A model generated the notes under the pieces. That model made no database searches. It had not been told where the DNA came from and saw nothing but the letters and a program-made list of their open reading frames with translations. Made by a program: the position numbers and the translations under genes. Of a stretch of 64,000 bases of DNA, positions 35,043 through 44,721 are shown piece by piece (within the stretch, counting starts at the first letter, position 1; every line of letters begins with the position of its first letter). The DNA is taken from positions 1 to 64,000 of the forward strand of contig CADANT010000001.1 of assembly GCA_902789345.1 (NCBI GenBank), read 5' to 3'. Source of the DNA: an uncultured Ruminococcus sp. (lineage in GTDB: Bacteria > Bacillota > Clostridia > Oscillospirales > Acutalibacteraceae).

Positions 35043-36128
35043 ATGTCTAACAGACTGTTTCAAGGTGTTATTCACCAAATGAAAGACGCCGTTGACCGTG
35101 CTATTGGCGTTATTGATGATACTTCAGTAGTAATTGCCTGCAGTGAGCTTGGCAGAATCGGCGAAGTAATTGATAGTGTCACAACTGAAACACTTAGTGC
35201 GTCAACCCCATTTGTAATAAATGGACAAACATTTAAGTCGTTTGGCACAGGCAGCAGCAGCGAATATGCAGTATTTATTGAGGGCAGTGATGATATTGCC
35301 CAGAGATATGCACAGCTTTTGGCAGTATCGTTAAGCAGCATAAAGCAATACTATGACGAAAAATATGACAGAGCAAACTTTATTAAAAATGTTATTCTTG
35401 ACAACATTTTACCGGGTGATATTTACCTAAAGGCAAGAGAGCTTAGATTTAATTCTGAAGTTACCAGAGTTTGTATGCTTATTAAGGTAACATCAAAAAC
35501 AGACATTTCTGCTTATGATGTTGTACAAAACTTCTTCCCTGACAAGTCAAAGGATTTTGTTATAAGCATAAACGAAACCGATATTGCTTTGGTAAAGGAA
35601 ATACGCACAGGAATAGATTCTAAAGACCTTGAAAAGCTTGCAAGCTCTATTGTAGACACACTTTCAAGCGAATTCTATACACACTGTACGGTAGGTATAG
35701 GTACTGTTGTAACAGGCATTAAGGATCTTGCCCGTTCATTTAAAGAGGCCCAGGTTGCACTTGAGGTTGGTAAGGTATTTGACACCGAAAGATCTATTAT
35801 CAGCTATGACAACCTTGGTATTGCAAGACTTATTTATCAGCTGCCAACAACATTGTGCGAAATGTTCCTAAAAGAAGTATTCAAAAAAAGCTCTATAGAG
35901 TCGCTTGACCAGGAAACTCTGTTTACCATTCAGAAATTCTTTGAGAACAGCCTGAATGTATCAGAAACCTCAAGAAAGCTTTTTGTACACAGAAATACTT
36001 TGGTGTACAGACTTGAAAAGATAAAGAAACTGACAGGTCTTGACCTGCGTGAGTTTGAGGATGCCATTGTGTTTAAAGTAGCACTGATGGTTAAAAAATA
36101 TCTTTCAGCTAACCCTGCTAAATACTAA
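35043..36128 (+). CDS. PucR/CdaR-type transcriptional regulator
   Basis: 361 residues. The C-terminal ~60 (SLNVSETSRKLFVHRNTLVYRLEKIKKLTGLDLREFEDA) is the PucR C-terminal helix-turn-helix (HTH_30), and the central part resembles the GGDEF-like domain of CdaR proteins. The N-terminal ~120 residues probably sense a ligand. Such regulators often act as activators of sugar-diacid or purine genes, but the target here is unknown. ATG at 35043 with GAGGG 7 nt upstream. Monocistronic, with promoter and terminator. Confidence 0.85.
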   Translation: MSNRLFQGVIHQMKDAVDRAIGVIDDTSVVIACSELGRIGEVIDSVTTETLSASTPFVINGQTFKSFGTGSSSEYAVFIEGSDDIAQRYAQLLAVSLSSIKQYYDEKYDRANFIKNVILDNILPGDIYLKARELRFNSEVTRVCMLIKVTSKTDISAYDVVQNFFPDKSKDFVISINETDIALVKEIRTGIDSKDLEKLASSIVDTLSSEFYTHCTVGIGTVVTGIKDLARSFKEAQVALEVGKVFDTERSIISYDNLGIARLIYQLPTTLCEMFLKEVFKKSSIESLDQETLFTIQKFFENSLNVSETSRKLFVHRNTLVYRLEKIKKLTGLDLREFEDAIVFKVALMVKKYLSANPAKY

Positions 36129-36155
36129 TTACATAAGACTTAGTTTTGACCTTGG

Positions 36156-36184
36156 CTTAACACCGGCTTTTTGCCGGTGTTAAG
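36156..36184 (+). terminator. Terminator of the PucR-type gene
   Basis: Perfect 12-bp stem CTTAACACCGGC/GCCGGTGTTAAG with a 5-nt loop and TCTTTTTATTAT tail. Confidence 0.9.
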
Positions 36185-36215
36185 TCTTTTTATTATATTT
36201 AATTACAGCATACAA

Positions 36216-36250
36216 AAAGGGCATTGAAGATAATTTCTCCAATGCCCTTT
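36216..36250 (-). terminator. Terminator of the CHAP-domain gene
   Basis: Perfect 11-bp stem AAAGGGCATTG/CAATGCCCTTT and a TTTTTGTATG tail on the minus strand. Confidence 0.75.
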
Positions 36251-36326
36251 GTCACATTTTATATTGTAGGCTCTATTTGTTATCCAATATTTATTATAAG
36301 TGCCTATTATATTACTTTATGCCGTA

Positions 36327-38930
36327 TTAATAATAAGGTCTGAAATAACCGTTAATTACACCGCTGTTTTTGTTATAGCGTTTTAACACTACTCTTGAAT
36401 TATTTGCAGTGTCATACTCTTCGCCGTTTGCCACGGTGTTGCCTTCTACTGTATAAATGTATGTGTTATCCACAGCGTACACATATGCTACATGGTTGCT
36501 GTAGTAAATGTCCTGGGTATACACCCTGCCCATACCGTTCCATGTAAAGGTCACCACGTCGCCGGCTTTTGGTGTAGTGGTGGGACAGGAATAGTTACTT
36601 TCATACCACCTGCCAAAGCCCCTTGGCACGCCCTCACGGGCAAAGCATCCTGCGCCGTCTGTTTTTACAACATACTTGTTTATGCCGTCTACTCTGCCAT
36701 ACAGCCAACTTACATATATTGCACACCAGTCAACACCGCTCCACTCTGCTCCGTAGAACCATGTACGGTACTTTGTGCCGTTATTGCCCTCTTGGCTTTT
36801 AGCGATTAATGTTAGGTCGGTAATTATATTCTTTTCAACAGTTACCACACATCTTGTTCTTTTTCCGTTATATGATGAAGCGGTAATAACTGCCCTGCCA
36901 TAGCTGTTAGCCGTTATTTTACCGTTTTTATTAACGCTGACAACCTTAGGATTACTTGAGGTAAAGGTCAGGCTGCTGCAGCTGCTGTCCTTAGGATAAT
37001 CCGCATACAAGGTAAAGTTGTCTTTTAAACCAAGCGTAATTTTATCTGTATTCATTGTTATTCTGTCAGGTGCTTTTTTTACAGTTACAGTACAAACCGC
37101 TGTTTTTCCGTTGTAGGTTTTTACTGTTATTTTTGCTGTACCTACCGCCTTTGCAGTAACAAGTCCGCCGGCTGTTCTTACAGTGGCTACCTTGGAATTA
37201 TTTGTGGAATATGTTACATTGTATGCTCCGCAGCCTGACGGCAGGCGGCTGTCAAGGTCAAACTCCTCACCTACTCCAAGAGTAATCTGTTTTTTATTCA
37301 GTGAAATACTTTGGGGAGCTTTTTTTACAGTTACAGTACAAACTGCAGTTTTTCCGTTATAGGTTTTTACTGTTATTTTTGCTGTACCTACTGCTTTTGC
37401 AGTAACAAGGCCGCCTGCTGTTCTTACAGTAGCTACCTTGGAATTGTTTGTAGAATATGTTACATTGTATGCTCCGCAGCCTGACGGCAGGCGGCTGTCA
37501 AGGTCAAACTTTTCGCCTACACCAAGTACAAGCTGTGTTTTATTTAAGCCAACAGACGATGGGGCTTTTTTTACAGTTACGGTGCACACTGCCGTTTTAC
37601 CATTGTAGGTTTTTACGATTATTTCCGTAGTTCCCTCTGCCTTTGCGGTAACTAACCCTCCGGCCTTTCTTACAGATGCAACCTCATCTTTTTCAGAAGA
37701 ATAGGTTACGCTGTATGCTCCGCAACCCGACGGCAAATAGCTGTCAAGGTCAAACTGTTCGCCTACGCCCAGCACAAGCTTTGTTTTGTTAAGACCTACA
37801 GACGATGGAGCGTACCTTACAGTTATGTTGCACACTGCTGTTTTACCGTTGTAGGTTTTTACGGTAACTTTTGCCATGCCAACACCCTTTGCAGTAACCT
37901 CGCCTGTTTTTTCATCCACCTGTACAACAGAATTATTACTTGAGGTATAAGTAATATCGCTTGCGGCGGTACCGTATGGTAATGTACAGCTTAGTCTGTA
38001 TTTTTCGCCCATTCCAAGAGTCATTTTTGACTTACTAATTGAAACACTGTTTGGCGCTTGTCTTACTGTAACATTGCAATATGCTTTTTTTCCGTTATTG
38101 GTCATAACCGTAATACGGGCTTCGCCTGTGCCTACTGCCTTAACAGTGCCGTCCGGCAATACTTTAGCAACATTAACATTGTTTGATTGATATGTAATTT
38201 CAGCAACAGCGTTTTGCGGTGTTAATGTAGCTGTTATTTTAAAGTTTTCACCTACGCCCAGTACGGCAGTATCTCTGTTTAGGGTGATTTTAGAGGCCTC
38301 AATTACATCCTCGTCTTTATAAGGATAACCGCACTTCTTTGCATATTTTTTAACAACTTCATTTTTATGTCCTATTATAACTACGCCGCCTGTAGGGTAG
38401 ATATTGTTGTTCTTTGCAAAATAACCAACTGCACACTGTCCGATTTCCGTTACTGTTTGAGGAATATCAACCTTTTTCAGCTTTACGCATCCCAAAAAGG
38501 CAAAATCTCCAATAGATTGAAGCTTATCCGGAAAAATTACCTCTGTTAAGTCCTGCTTGTCCTCAAAGGCATATTCTTCTATTTTTGTTACACTGTAACC
38601 GTTAATGATATTGGGAATTTTTACACTGCTTTCATCGCCTGTATATTTAACAATGGTTACGGTGTCGTTTACTATTTCGTATTCATAATTGCCAAAATGC
38701 AAGACTTTTGAATCTGCCGCACTGTCACCTAAATCTACAGCTTTTCCGTCGGTGGCGTATTCGGTAGCACTTTCTTCCTGTTCTGCTGTGGCATTAACAC
38801 TTTCTGCTGCCTGCGTTGCTTCCGTTTGGCCGTCAGTATAGCCGTAGGCAGTAATACTTGCCGTTGCCGCCACACTCTGCAATATAATGGCAGAAACAAT
38901 TATAGCGATAACTCTTTTGCTTTTTTTCAT
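36327..38930 (-). CDS. Secreted BIG2-repeat protein with C-terminal CHAP domain
   Basis: 867 residues. Signal peptide (residues 1-~30), a low-complexity region (TEATQAAESVNATAEQEE), BspA-like leucine-rich repeats near 95-200, then six BIG2 domains at about 212-292, 295-374, 375-456, 457-538, 539-620 and 621-700. A CHAP amidase domain fills ~710-867: Cys736 in DWCAIYVSWL and His813 in SNHVAYVYAV are the expected catalytic pair. It probably cuts peptidoglycan peptide bonds, either its own wall during growth or that of competitors. BIG2 domains 4 and 5 are nearly identical over ~65 residues. AAGGAG upstream of ATG at 38930. No cell-wall anchor motif is visible. Confidence 0.88.
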   Translation of the reverse strand: MKKSKRVIAIIVSAIILQSVAATASITAYGYTDGQTEATQAAESVNATAEQEESATEYATDGKAVDLGDSAADSKVLHFGNYEYEIVNDTVTIVKYTGDESSVKIPNIINGYSVTKIEEYAFEDKQDLTEVIFPDKLQSIGDFAFLGCVKLKKVDIPQTVTEIGQCAVGYFAKNNNIYPTGGVVIIGHKNEVVKKYAKKCGYPYKDEDVIEASKITLNRDTAVLGVGENFKITATLTPQNAVAEITYQSNNVNVAKVLPDGTVKAVGTGEARITVMTNNGKKAYCNVTVRQAPNSVSISKSKMTLGMGEKYRLSCTLPYGTAASDITYTSSNNSVVQVDEKTGEVTAKGVGMAKVTVKTYNGKTAVCNITVRYAPSSVGLNKTKLVLGVGEQFDLDSYLPSGCGAYSVTYSSEKDEVASVRKAGGLVTAKAEGTTEIIVKTYNGKTAVCTVTVKKAPSSVGLNKTQLVLGVGEKFDLDSRLPSGCGAYNVTYSTNNSKVATVRTAGGLVTAKAVGTAKITVKTYNGKTAVCTVTVKKAPQSISLNKKQITLGVGEEFDLDSRLPSGCGAYNVTYSTNNSKVATVRTAGGLVTAKAVGTAKITVKTYNGKTAVCTVTVKKAPDRITMNTDKITLGLKDNFTLYADYPKDSSCSSLTFTSSNPKVVSVNKNGKITANSYGRAVITASSYNGKRTRCVVTVEKNIITDLTLIAKSQEGNNGTKYRTWFYGAEWSGVDWCAIYVSWLYGRVDGINKYVVKTDGAGCFAREGVPRGFGRWYESNYSCPTTTPKAGDVVTFTWNGMGRVYTQDIYYSNHVAYVYAVDNTYIYTVEGNTVANGEEYDTANNSRVVLKRYNKNSGVINGYFRPYY

Positions 38931-39049
38931 TAACTATTCTCCTTTTAATAATTCCTTTTATATACAACTACCTGTCAAAATATATAATGCTTAGGCATTT
39001 GTAATTTATAATTTCCATAATATTATGTACCCACGGTAGGGGCAGTCCT

Positions 39050-39125
39050 ATTTTGCCGCACTTGTTAAAAACACATATTAGCAGCCACGGCTTTTTAACT
39101 TATTGTCGGAATAAGCGCAATAGTA
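39050..39125 (-). promoter_or_regulatory. Structured leader upstream of the CHAP gene, possible pseudoknot
   Basis: On the minus strand GTTAAAAA/TTTTTAAC form an 8-bp stem (39064-39071 with 39092-39099). The loop segment GCCG could pair with CGGC just downstream (39055-39058), giving an H-type pseudoknot. The small hairpin CTTAT/ATAAG precedes it. No known riboswitch consensus fits. The rest of the gap up to 39518 is very AT-rich and shows no supported feature. Confidence 0.3.
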
Positions 39126-39518
39126 TAAATTTGTATTAATTACGCAAAATAGGGTGAATTTTAAAAATATTTTTAGAGCTTTTAGATTAAATTATAAAGT
39201 TATCTTTTTTAATTTTTTGGCTCCGATTTACCCATAATATTATAAAATTTTTATTTATATATTATATATCGTAAACTTTTATTGGAAAATTGTCAACAAT
39301 ATGTACGGAATTTCTATGATATAAACAAAGTTAATTTAATATAAAAATAAAATAACAACGCATTTAACATAAATTTTACCATTATGAAAATTTTATGCAT
39401 TTAATCTAATTTTACTTAACACAAGCAAGGACTGCGAAACTAAAACTTTAAACTGCACTGTTTTTGGAGCATTTATTAAAAAACTAAACAAATAAAAGCG
39501 CATATAGCAAACAACAAA

Positions 39519-39552
39519 AAGGACATTGGAAATTATGCATTCCAATGTCCTT
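39519..39552 (-). terminator. Terminator of serC-serA
   Basis: 13-bp stem AAGGACATTGGAA/TTCCAATGTCCTT and a TTTTTGTTG tail on the minus strand. Confidence 0.85.
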
Positions 39553-39584
39553 AATTTTAAGCTGTATTAAATTAATTGTGTCAA

Positions 39585-40745
39585 TTACTTAATTACTCTT
39601 ACACGAATAACGCCGTCTACTCCCTTAATGCTGTCTGTTAGGTCAGCGGAAGCTCCTGTAACATCAATAATTGTGTAAGCGTAGTCTTTTCTTGACTTAT
39701 TCTCCATATTCTCTACATTTGCGCCCTGCTGGCTTACAAAAGATAGAACATTTTGAAGAACTGCCGGTACATTCTTGTGAAGTACACAGTAACGAACATC
39801 GCCTGTTCTTGCCATTTTTGCTGCCGGGAAGTTTACAGAATGTGTAATGTTGCCGTTTTCCAAGTAATCTTTAATTTCATCAGCAGCCATTCTTGCACAG
39901 TTGTCTTCACTTTCAGGTGTTGAAGCACCAAGGTGAGGCATAGCAATAACGCCGTCTACTCCCAAAAGATTGTCTGTAGCAAAATCTGTAACATATGTGC
40001 TTACCTTGCCGCTCTCTATAGCAGCCAAAACATCCTCAGAATTACAAAGGTCTGCACGAGAGTAGTTAAGAATTCTGACGCCGTCCTTCATTTTTGCAAT
40101 GTTTTCTGCGCAAATAATATTCTTTGTGTCAGGTGTTAGCGGAACATGAACTGTAATATAATCACTGCCGGCAAAAACTTCGTCCAGGTTAGTAACATGC
40201 TTAACATGTCTTGAAAGCTGAAGAGCACCGTCTACTGAAAGGAATGGGTCATAGCCTATTACATCCATACCCAAGGCAATAGCGGCATTTGCAACCAAAG
40301 CACCAATAGCACCCAAACCGATAACGCCAAGAGTTTTACCCTTAATTTCAGGACCTGCAAACTGGCTCTTGCCCTTCTCTACCATTTTGCCTACAGCGTC
40401 GCCGTTACCCTTTAGTGTTTTTGCCCACTCAATACCGGCTGTAATTTTTCTTGAGCTTAGAAGCAATCCTGCAATTACAAGCTCCTTTACTGCGTTAGCA
40501 TTTGCACCTGGTGTGTTGAAAACAACTATTCCCTGCTCACTGCACTTGTCAAGAGGAATGTTGTTTACGCCTGCGCCTGCTCTTGCAATAGCAAGAAGTG
40601 ACTCCGGCATATCCATTTCGTGCATTGAAGCACTGCGTACAAGTATAGCGTCAGGATTCTGAACATCGTCGCCGTATGTATAGTCGCTGCCAAGTCTGCT
40701 TAGACCAACAGTTGAAATTTTGTTTAATGTTTTAATATTATACAT
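39585..40745 (-). CDS. serA: D-3-phosphoglycerate dehydrogenase
   Basis: 386 residues. It oxidises 3-phosphoglycerate to phosphohydroxypyruvate, the first step of serine synthesis. Rossmann motif GLGAIGALVANAAIALGM near 145, catalytic-domain motif RAGAGVNNIPLD near 55, and HLGASTPESEDN near 270 (catalytic His). The final ~70 residues form an ACT domain, where serine feedback would act. It is the short class of SerA. Second gene after serC. Confidence 0.92.
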   Translation of the reverse strand: MYNIKTLNKISTVGLSRLGSDYTYGDDVQNPDAILVRSASMHEMDMPESLLAIARAGAGVNNIPLDKCSEQGIVVFNTPGANANAVKELVIAGLLLSSRKITAGIEWAKTLKGNGDAVGKMVEKGKSQFAGPEIKGKTLGVIGLGAIGALVANAAIALGMDVIGYDPFLSVDGALQLSRHVKHVTNLDEVFAGSDYITVHVPLTPDTKNIICAENIAKMKDGVRILNYSRADLCNSEDVLAAIESGKVSTYVTDFATDNLLGVDGVIAMPHLGASTPESEDNCARMAADEIKDYLENGNITHSVNFPAAKMARTGDVRYCVLHKNVPAVLQNVLSFVSQQGANVENMENKSRKDYAYTIIDVTGASADLTDSIKGVDGVIRVRVIK

Positions 40746-40799
40746 TGGTAATCAACCTCTTATATATAAAATTTATTATTACGGAAGCAACGGTAAAAA

Positions 40800-41885
40800 T
40801 CAGCCGTTGTTCTTCTCAAACTCTGTCATAAAGTCAACCAGAGCCTTTACACCCTCGTATGGCATAGCGTTGTAAATAGAAGCACGCATACCGCCTACTG
40901 TACGGTGACCCTTAATGTTTACCAAGCCTGCCTCTGTAGCCTCTTTTACAAACTTAGCGTCAAGCTCGTCACTGCCTGTTACGAAAGGAACATTCATAAG
41001 TGAACGGTCCTCAGGTACAACAGTGCCCTTAAACAGCTTAGAGTTGTCAAGGAAGTTGTAAAGAAGGTCAGCCTTTTTCTTGTTTAGCTCGTACATTTTG
41101 TCAAGACCGCCTACCTCGTTCTTAATCCACTCAAGAACAAGCTTTGCAATATAGATTGTGTAGCAAGGAGGAGTGTTGAACATAGAACCGTTATCAGCGT
41201 GTGTCTTCCAGTTAAGCATTGTAGGAGTAATATCCATAGCGTTGCCTATAAGATCCTCACGAACAATAACTACTGTTAAGCCGGCCGGAGCCATATTCTT
41301 CTGTGCGCCTGCATACAAAACGCCAAACTTTGAAACATCAATAGGTCTTGAAAGAATGCATGAAGAAATATCAGCAACCAACGGAACATCACCTGTATCA
41401 GGAAGCTCGTGGTAAACTGTACCGTAAATTGTATTGTTCATACAAATATAGAAGTAGTCAGCATCCTTTGTAAATGTAGCAGGGTCAAGCTTTGGAATAT
41501 ATGTAAATGTCTTGTCGGCAGAAGATGCCACAACATTTGCCTGGCCGTATCTTGCAGCCTCTGCGTGTGCCTTTTTAGCCCACTGACCTGTAATAACATA
41601 GTCAGCCTTGCCGCTTTTTGTCATAAGGTTCATAGGAATAGCCGCAAACTGTGTGGAAGCACCACCCTGCAAGAACAAAACCTTGTAGTTATCAGGAATA
41701 TTCATAATCTCTCTTAAAAGAGCCTCTGCTCCCTGAATGATTGTTCCGTAAATCTTAGAACGGTGTGACATTTCCATTACGGATTGTCCGCTGCCCTCAT
41801 AGTCAAGCATTTCTGCTGCAGCTTTTTTTAGTACTGATTCCGGAAGCATTGAAGGACCGGCTGAGAAATTGTAAACTCTACTCAT
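40800..41885 (-). CDS. serC: Phosphoserine aminotransferase
   Basis: 361 residues. It transaminates phosphohydroxypyruvate to phosphoserine using glutamate. VYNFSAGPSMLPESVL at the N-terminus is the family signature; the PLP lysine lies in LYAGAQKNMAPAGLT near 195. It precedes serA by 54 bp on one transcript. Serine made here could feed CysE and thus cysteine synthesis. Confidence 0.95.
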   Translation of the reverse strand: MSRVYNFSAGPSMLPESVLKKAAAEMLDYEGSGQSVMEMSHRSKIYGTIIQGAEALLREIMNIPDNYKVLFLQGGASTQFAAIPMNLMTKSGKADYVITGQWAKKAHAEAARYGQANVVASSADKTFTYIPKLDPATFTKDADYFYICMNNTIYGTVYHELPDTGDVPLVADISSCILSRPIDVSKFGVLYAGAQKNMAPAGLTVVIVREDLIGNAMDITPTMLNWKTHADNGSMFNTPPCYTIYIAKLVLEWIKNEVGGLDKMYELNKKKADLLYNFLDNSKLFKGTVVPEDRSLMNVPFVTGSDELDAKFVKEATEAGLVNIKGHRTVGGMRASIYNAMPYEGVKALVDFMTEFEKNNG

Positions 41886-41984
41886 TATAAATTCATATCC
41901 TTTCTTGATATAAAAAATATATTATTAAACTATAATGTTTACAACAGCTATAAATACAACTGTTAATTACAACATAACACATTA

Positions 41985-42012
41985 ATTATAACTTATATAT
42001 TTTTTTAGTCAA
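41985..42012 (-). promoter_or_regulatory. Promoter of serC-serA
   Basis: Minus-strand TTGACT (42007-42012), 16-bp spacer, TATAAT (41985-41990). Leader about 90 nt, AT-rich. Between this and the gtrA promoter (42013-42214) I see nothing. Confidence 0.65.
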
Positions 42013-42214
42013 CATTATTTTAACAAATATTGCATTTAAGCTGTATATTTTTTCAGTTTTCACATTATAACAGCTCTATTAAACACCGCATTATGACAAT
42101 ACCCCTTGCCTTATAAACTGCTAAGGCTCTACTTCAAATAGTATGCTTACAAAGTAAAACTTACCACTAAATGCATTTATTAGGAAAAATCATTTTAATA
42201 ATGCCTATTCATTC

Positions 42215-42243
42215 TTGAAAAAGGACTGTGCGTCTGATATAAT
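42215..42243 (+). promoter_or_regulatory. Promoter of the GtrA gene
   Basis: TTGAAA (42215-42220), 17-bp spacer, TATAAT (42238-42243). Confidence 0.65.
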
Positions 42244-42289
42244 TTAGGGTATGTTATCAGATTATGCTATATAAAGGGTGGTTTTGCAA

Positions 42290-42754
42290 ATGAACCTAAA
42301 AAAGCTGTTTGTAGAGGAAACCGACAGCACATTTATTCAGTTTTTCAGATACTGCTTTGTAGGCGGCTTTGCTACGGTGGTAGACTGGGGGCTGTCTGTT
42401 CTGCTTTTTTACTATGTATTTGGCGAAACGCTTGTTGCTCCACTGTGCAATGGTTTATCATTTGCGGCCGGGCTTGTTGTTAATTACTGTTTAAGCACCT
42501 TTTGGATATTTAAAAATTCAAAAACCAACAACAGGTTGTTGGAGTTTCTCTCCTTTGCAGCCATTGGCGTGGTGGGACTTTTAATCACCTTGGGTATAAC
42601 CTCTTTATTTGAATTTATGCTTGCAAACAGCACAAGCCTATACCAAATAATAGCCAAGGTTGTATCTACGGCAGTGTCTTTTTTATGGAACTTTTTTGCA
42701 AGGAAATACCTGCTGTTTAATAAAAATTCAGAAAAAAATAACGGCTCAAAATAA
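42290..42754 (+). CDS. GtrA family membrane protein
   Basis: 154 residues with four hydrophobic segments, the usual GtrA size. FFRYCFVGGFATVVDWGLSV at residues ~17-36 and the central NYCLSTFWIFKNS are conserved. GtrA-type proteins are linked to moving lipid-linked sugars across the membrane for polysaccharide, teichoic-acid or O-antigen assembly. ATG at 42290 with AAAGGGTGG 8 nt upstream. A terminator falls at its stop codon, so the neighbour 100 bp downstream may have separate control. Confidence 0.85.
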   Translation: MNLKKLFVEETDSTFIQFFRYCFVGGFATVVDWGLSVLLFYYVFGETLVAPLCNGLSFAAGLVVNYCLSTFWIFKNSKTNNRLLEFLSFAAIGVVGLLITLGITSLFEFMLANSTSLYQIIAKVVSTAVSFLWNFFARKYLLFNKNSEKNNGSK

Positions 42755-42760
42755 GCCGTT
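42740..42760 (+). terminator. Short terminator at the end of the GtrA gene
   Basis: 7-bp stem AACGGCT/AGCCGTT with TTTTAG tail; it includes the stop codon. Confidence 0.55.
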
Positions 42761-42853
42761 TTAGTAGTTTGATGATTTTAAATACTATACAGGAGCGGAT
42801 TTGTGTTGCTCCGCATATTACCTAACACAGAAAGGGGTACTAAGAAAATTAAG

Positions 42854-44416
42854 ATGAAAAAGGTAATCATTATAGGCGCAGGCCCGGCAGGACTTACTGC
42901 AGCATATGAACTTTTAAATGACGGTACAGGAGAATATGATGTTACCGTTTTGGAGGAAACCGATGTTATAGGCGGTATCTCACAAACCGTAAAATATAAC
43001 GGCAACAGAATGGACATAGGCGGTCACCGTTTTTTCTCTAAAAGCGATGAAATAATGAATAAATGGAAAGAGCTTATGCCGCTACAGGGTGCACCGTCGT
43101 TTGATGACGCAAAGCTTGGCAGAGAAAAGCCGCTGGAAGCCGGCGGCCCTGACCCGAATGTTGAAGACGAGGTTATGCTTGTAAGAGAAAGAGTGTCAAG
43201 AATTTACTATATGAAGCACTTTTTTGACTACCCTGTTACACTAAAAGCAGAAACCATCAAGAATATGGGCTTTGCAACAACTATGAAAGCAGGCTTTAGC
43301 TACTTGAAGTCCTGCATTTGCAAAAAGCCGGAGGATTCACTTGAAAACTTCTACATAAATCGCTTTGGCAAAGTGCTGTACAGTATGTTTTTTGAAGGCT
43401 ATACAGAAAAGCTGTGGGGCAGACATCCAAGCGAAATATCTGCCGACTGGGGTTCACAGCGTGTAAAGGGACTGTCTATTAAAGAGGTTCTTAAAAATAT
43501 GTTCTCCGGTAAAAAGAAAAAGGACAGCAAAGAGGTAGAAACCTCACTTATAGAGCAGTTTTGGTACCCTAAGTTTGGCCCCGGTCAACTGTATGAAACA
43601 CTGGCAAAAAAGGTATGCCAGCTGGGCGGCAAGATTGAGAAAAATCACAAGGTTAAAAACATTGTCTGTAAAGACGGCAAGGTTACAGCTGTAGTATGCG
43701 AAACTCCACAGGGAGATATAACCGTAGAGGGCGACATTTTTGTTTCCTCTATGCCTGTAAAGGATTTGGTTACCGGTATGGTGGGAGATGCGCCTCCGCA
43801 AAACATTACCGACATTGCAAAGGGCTTGCCATACAGAGATTTTGTAACTGTAGGTTTGCTTGTAAACAAGCTGGAGCTTAAAAATGAAACCAACAAGAAA
43901 ACCCTTGGCAACATTGTGCCTGACTGCTGGATATATGTACAGGACACTAATGTTAAGCTGGGCAGAATACAGGTATTCAACAACTGGTCACCGTACCTAG
44001 TAAAAGACCCTGAGCATACAGTATGGATAGGCTTGGAGTATTTCTGCGAAGAGGGCGACAGCTTCTGGAATATGAGTGACGAGGAATGTATTAAAATGGC
44101 AATAGGCGAGCTGGAAACAATGGGCGTTATTGCTAAAAATGCGGTTTTGGACAGTCACCGTGAGAAGATTAAAAAGGCATATCCGGCTTACTTTGACACA
44201 TACGAGCATATGGATAAGCTTATTGAATATTTGGATACCTACCAAAATCTATATTGCGTAGGCAGAAACGGTCAACACCGCTACAACAATATGGATCATT
44301 CTATGCTGACAGCCATAAGGGCCGCACAGGCTATAAAGCTGGGCAAAACCGACAAAAAGGACATATGGAATGTAAACACCGAAAAGGAGTATCACGAGGT
44401 AAAGGAAGAAAGTTAA
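42854..44416 (+). CDS. FAD-dependent oxidoreductase (protoporphyrinogen oxidase/UDP-galactopyranose mutase-like)
   Basis: 520 residues. Starts with the FAD-binding Rossmann motif [19 protein letters not shown], followed by [20 protein letters not shown] near 60 and a C-terminal FAD motif ([18 protein letters not shown] near 470). Relatives are annotated as amine oxidases or UDP-galactopyranose mutase-like enzymes in sugar and polysaccharide clusters; pairing with GtrA favours a role in surface glycans. The ATG at 42854 gives the standard N-terminus. It lacks a strong ribosome site: AAAGGGG lies about 17 nt upstream, which is unusual for this window. Confidence 0.8.
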   Translation: MKKVIIIGAGPAGLTAAYELLNDGTGEYDVTVLEETDVIGGISQTVKYNGNRMDIGGHRFFSKSDEIMNKWKELMPLQGAPSFDDAKLGREKPLEAGGPDPNVEDEVMLVRERVSRIYYMKHFFDYPVTLKAETIKNMGFATTMKAGFSYLKSCICKKPEDSLENFYINRFGKVLYSMFFEGYTEKLWGRHPSEISADWGSQRVKGLSIKEVLKNMFSGKKKKDSKEVETSLIEQFWYPKFGPGQLYETLAKKVCQLGGKIEKNHKVKNIVCKDGKVTAVVCETPQGDITVEGDIFVSSMPVKDLVTGMVGDAPPQNITDIAKGLPYRDFVTVGLLVNKLELKNETNKKTLGNIVPDCWIYVQDTNVKLGRIQVFNNWSPYLVKDPEHTVWIGLEYFCEEGDSFWNMSDEECIKMAIGELETMGVIAKNAVLDSHREKIKKAYPAYFDTYEHMDKLIEYLDTYQNLYCVGRNGQHRYNNMDHSMLTAIRAAQAIKLGKTDKKDIWNVNTEKEYHEVKEES

Positions 44417-44488
44417 TTTATTTATGCCTGTAATATAAATAAGACTAATAAATAGCGTCATCCTACAAAATATATGTCAGATTTATTA

Positions 44489-44517
44489 TGTGACCTTACA
44501 ACAACTGTAAGGTCACA
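44489..44517 (+). terminator. Terminator of the FAD oxidoreductase gene
   Basis: Perfect 12-bp stem TGTGACCTTACA/TGTAAGGTCACA with a 5-nt loop, then TTCTTTTAT. Confidence 0.85.
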
Positions 44518-44556
44518 TTCTTTTATAAGTAGACAACTACAGCATAATACAGCAAC

Positions 44557-44605
44557 AAAAAGTACAGTCCAAAGGTAAATTAACTACCCTTGGACTGTAC
44601 TTTTT
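44557..44605. terminator. Terminator of the sulfate operon, bidirectional
   Basis: 16-bp stem AAAAAGTACAGTCCAA/TTGGACTGTACTTTTT, T tracts on both strands, about 115 bp after the cysN stop. The 304-bp gap holds only this and the previous hairpin. Confidence 0.8.
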
Positions 44606-44721
44606 AATGTAATTATACTTTTGTTAATTTGCAAATTGCCGTTTGGATTTACAGCCTAACTTTGGTAAATACAAGCTCTTCATCCTATATACAAGCTACT
44701 CTGCCGTTTTTGTTGATGTAA

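Noticed and set aside
39140..39180. ydaO-like phrase TAGGGTGAATT upstream of the CHAP gene
   Set aside because: It lies on the plus strand, opposite to the gene, and the other conserved blocks of the c-di-AMP riboswitch are missing.
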